A DNA stretch of 7,677 nt. Origin: Gemmatimonadota bacterium (GTDB taxonomy: Bacteria; Gemmatimonadota; Gemmatimonadetes; Palauibacterales; Palauibacteraceae). The stretch's first letter is position 1. Each line of letters opens with the position of its first letter. The stretch spans positions 1-7,677 of the forward strand of contig JAUVPT010000067.1 in NCBI GenBank assembly GCA_030598525.1, given 5' to 3'. Positions 6,288 through 7,677 of this stretch are shown one piece after another. The notes beneath the pieces were generated by a model. It saw only the letters and a program-made list of their open reading frames with translations. It was not told the DNA's origin and made no database searches. A program made the translations under genes and the position numbers.

Positions 6288-6315
6288 ATTGTCACCAGTG
6301 GGGTAGCTTTGACAA
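6288..6315 (-). promoter_or_regulatory. Candidate sigma-70-type promoter for the four-gene unit
   Basis: On the minus strand TTGTCA (6315-6310, 5 of 6 to TTGACA) is followed by a 16-nt spacer and GACAAT (6293-6288, 4 of 6 to TATAAT). Transcription would begin near 6281 and leave about a 40-nt leader containing the AGGTGA ribosome binding site. The -35 box directly abuts the hairpin of the preceding gene. The position fits, but the -10 match is moderate. Confidence 0.4.
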
Positions 6316-6344
6316 GGGCCGGCCTCCACTGGGAGACCGGCCCT
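6315..6344 (-). terminator. Hairpin, probable terminator of the peptide transporter gene
   Basis: AGGGCCGG (6315-6322) pairs with CCGGCCCT (6337-6344). After one C/A mismatch a further CTCC/GGAG pairing closes on a 4-nt loop ACTG. The stem is thus 8 plus 4 bp. It lies 54 nt past the transporter stop on the minus strand. The following minus-strand bases are TGTCAAAG, so the U-tract is poor. It may work with Rho or as a 3'-end stabiliser instead. Confidence 0.55.
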
Positions 6345-6398
6345 GGACGGATCCTGCGCGGCCAGCGGCCCGTGCCGCGGCCAGGTAAACGCGGCAGT

Positions 6399-7677
6399 CT
6401 AGTGCACACCGCCCATCAACTTCCGGATGGGCCGGGCGGCCAGGACGAACAGCACGCCCATCACCCCCACGCTGATCGCCACCGTGAAGAACAACTCCGG
6501 TAGCGGCAGGGTCTCGAATTGTCCGGCCACGAGGCCTGCAACCAGGTTGCCGAGTGCGGCACCCATGAACCAGGTGCCCATCATCTGGCCCACGAACTTG
6601 GGCGGCGAGAGCTTCGTGATGCTGCTCAGGCCCACCGGGCTCAGGAACAACTCGCCGACCGTGTGGAGGAAGTAGGTCGAAACCAACCAGCCGGGGCTGA
6701 CGAGCTGGCCCTGGACCGTGTAGGTCGCGCCCCACGCGATGACGAGGAACCCGACGCCGAGCAGCAGCAGGCCGAGTCCGAACTTCAAGGGAAGGGAAGG
6801 CTCCTTTTCCCGCTTGTCCAGCCACACCCACAGCCAGCCGACCACGGGCGCCAGGGTGATGATGAACAGCGGGTTGATCGACTGCAGCCAACTGGCCGGC
6901 GCCTCCCACCCCAACACGTTACGGTCGGTGAGCCGCTCGGCGAACAGGTTGAGCGACGAGGCGGCCTGCTCGAATCCGGCCCAGAAGATAGAGGCACCGA
7001 GGAACAGGATGAAGATGACGACGACGCGCTTCTTCTCGACCGAGTCCAGCCCGCCGAACGAGAGGACCGACGCGAAGAACAGGACCGCGATCGCCAAAAT
7101 GATCACGCCCGTGGCCTGCGCCGCGCCTTCCAGCGTGATATTGATCGTTCCCCTGGTGCCCAAGACATACAGCACGATCGCGATCACGGCGACGAAGGCC
7201 ACGCCGAATATGAGTTGGCGAGTCGCCTGCGATCTCGTGTCCCGGGCTTCCTCTCGGAACTTGCCGGCATCGCCCAGATAGCCCCAGCCGAGCCGGTATT
7301 GGATGAGCCCGAGGATCATGCCGACTCCCGCCGCAAGGAATCCGAGGTGCCAATCGATCTTCTCACCGAGGGAGCCGCAGATCAGGGGGGCGACGAAGGC
7401 GCCGATGTTGATCCCCATGTAGAAGATCGAGAAGCCGGCGTCGCGGCGCGCTCCGCCCTCCGGGTAGAGATCTCCGACGATGGCGCTCACGTTGGGCTTC
7501 AGTAGGCCGGTGCCCAGCACGATGAGGATCAGCCCGCCGTAGAAGAAGCCGATACTCATCGGGGTTGCGGCCATGCTGTAGTGGCCGCAGGCGATGATGA
7601 TACCGCCCCACATGACCGCTCGGCGCTGGCCGATGAGCCGGTCGGCGAGCCAGCCGCCCGGAAGCGCCAACAGGTAC
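6399..7677 (-). CDS. POT/PTR2-family proton-coupled peptide transporter, N-terminus outside the window
   Basis: 425 residues are visible; the frame continues past the window edge (YLLALPGGWLADRLIGQRR at the edge). POT transporters usually have 450-500 residues, so about the first 60-70 are missing, including TM1-2 and the ExxERFxYYG motif. Visible hallmarks are an MFS motif A (GGWLADRLIGQRR), the PTR2 signature FSIFYMGINIGAFVAP, FWAGFEQAASSLNLFAERL in TM7 with its conserved Glu, QSINPLFIITLAPVVG in TM8, and HTVGELFLSPVGLSSITK in TM10 with another conserved Glu. The C-terminus is complete (RPIRKLMGGVH). It should import di- and tripeptides with protons across the inner membrane. It is separated from the next minus-strand gene by 158 nt with a hairpin and a promoter-like site, so it is probably a separate unit. 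Substrate specificity cannot be told. Confidence 0.93.
   Translation of the reverse strand, partial: YLLALPGGWLADRLIGQRRAVMWGGIIIACGHYSMAATPMSIGFFYGGLILIVLGTGLLKPNVSAIVGDLYPEGGARRDAGFSIFYMGINIGAFVAPLICGSLGEKIDWHLGFLAAGVGMILGLIQYRLGWGYLGDAGKFREEARDTRSQATRQLIFGVAFVAVIAIVLYVLGTRGTINITLEGAAQATGVIILAIAVLFFASVLSFGGLDSVEKKRVVVIFILFLGASIFWAGFEQAASSLNLFAERLTDRNVLGWEAPASWLQSINPLFIITLAPVVGWLWVWLDKREKEPSLPLKFGLGLLLLGVGFLVIAWGATYTVQGQLVSPGWLVSTYFLHTVGELFLSPVGLSSITKLSPPKFVGQMMGTWFMGAALGNLVAGLVAGQFETLPLPELFFTVAISVGVMGVLFVLAARPIRKLMGGVH

Noticed and set aside
6519..7505. Long plus-strand open frame (328 codons) opposite the transporter
   Set aside because: The translation is dominated by Asp, Glu, Arg and Gln with no fold-like pattern. 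The minus strand in the same place encodes an unmistakable POT transporter.

Overview
The window is compact, GC-rich bacterial chromosome. Coding regions fill nearly all of it, third codon positions are strongly G/C, and GTG and TTG are used as start codons. The gene set is a Gfo/Idh/MocA-type oxidoreductase, a class V aminotransferase, a POT peptide transporter, an AstE/AspA-like deacylase and a GCS2-type ligase fused to CBS domains. This suits a free-living, high-GC Gram-negative heterotroph. A Gemmatimonadota-like or related lineage is a guess from gene content, not a demonstrated assignment. There are no rRNA or tRNA genes, CRISPR arrays, transposases or phage genes.

Left part, plus strand (1-1284): the last 29 codons of a probable Gfo/Idh/MocA oxidoreductase, then after 19 nt a complete class V PLP-dependent enzyme, probably in the same operon. 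This operon converges on the minus-strand genes across a 56-nt gap (1285-1340).

Middle part, minus strand (6240 down to 1341): four genes in one direction that look like one transcription unit. In order of transcription they are: (i) a three-part protein with a KaiC/RadA-like ATPase fold, a receiver-like domain and a GGDEF-like tail, all with degenerate key residues; (ii) a 63-residue single-helix membrane protein with a strong Shine-Dalgarno; (iii) a GCS2 carboxylate-amine ligase fused to a CBS pair; (iv) an AstE/AspA-family zinc deacylase whose GTG start overlaps the ligase stop (GTGA). The ligase forms a gamma-glutamyl-type amide bond by family precedent, and the deacylase family cleaves N-acyl amino acid amide bonds. 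Together they suggest a make-and-break amide pathway, with the pseudo-signalling protein and the CBS domains as possible regulators. This unit is the most interesting part of the window.

Right part, minus strand (7677 down to 6399): a POT/PTR2 proton-coupled peptide transporter whose N-terminus lies outside the window. A hairpin follows it (6315-6344), and a plausible sigma-70-type promoter for the four-gene unit directly abuts that hairpin.

No gene-free stretch exceeds about 160 nt.
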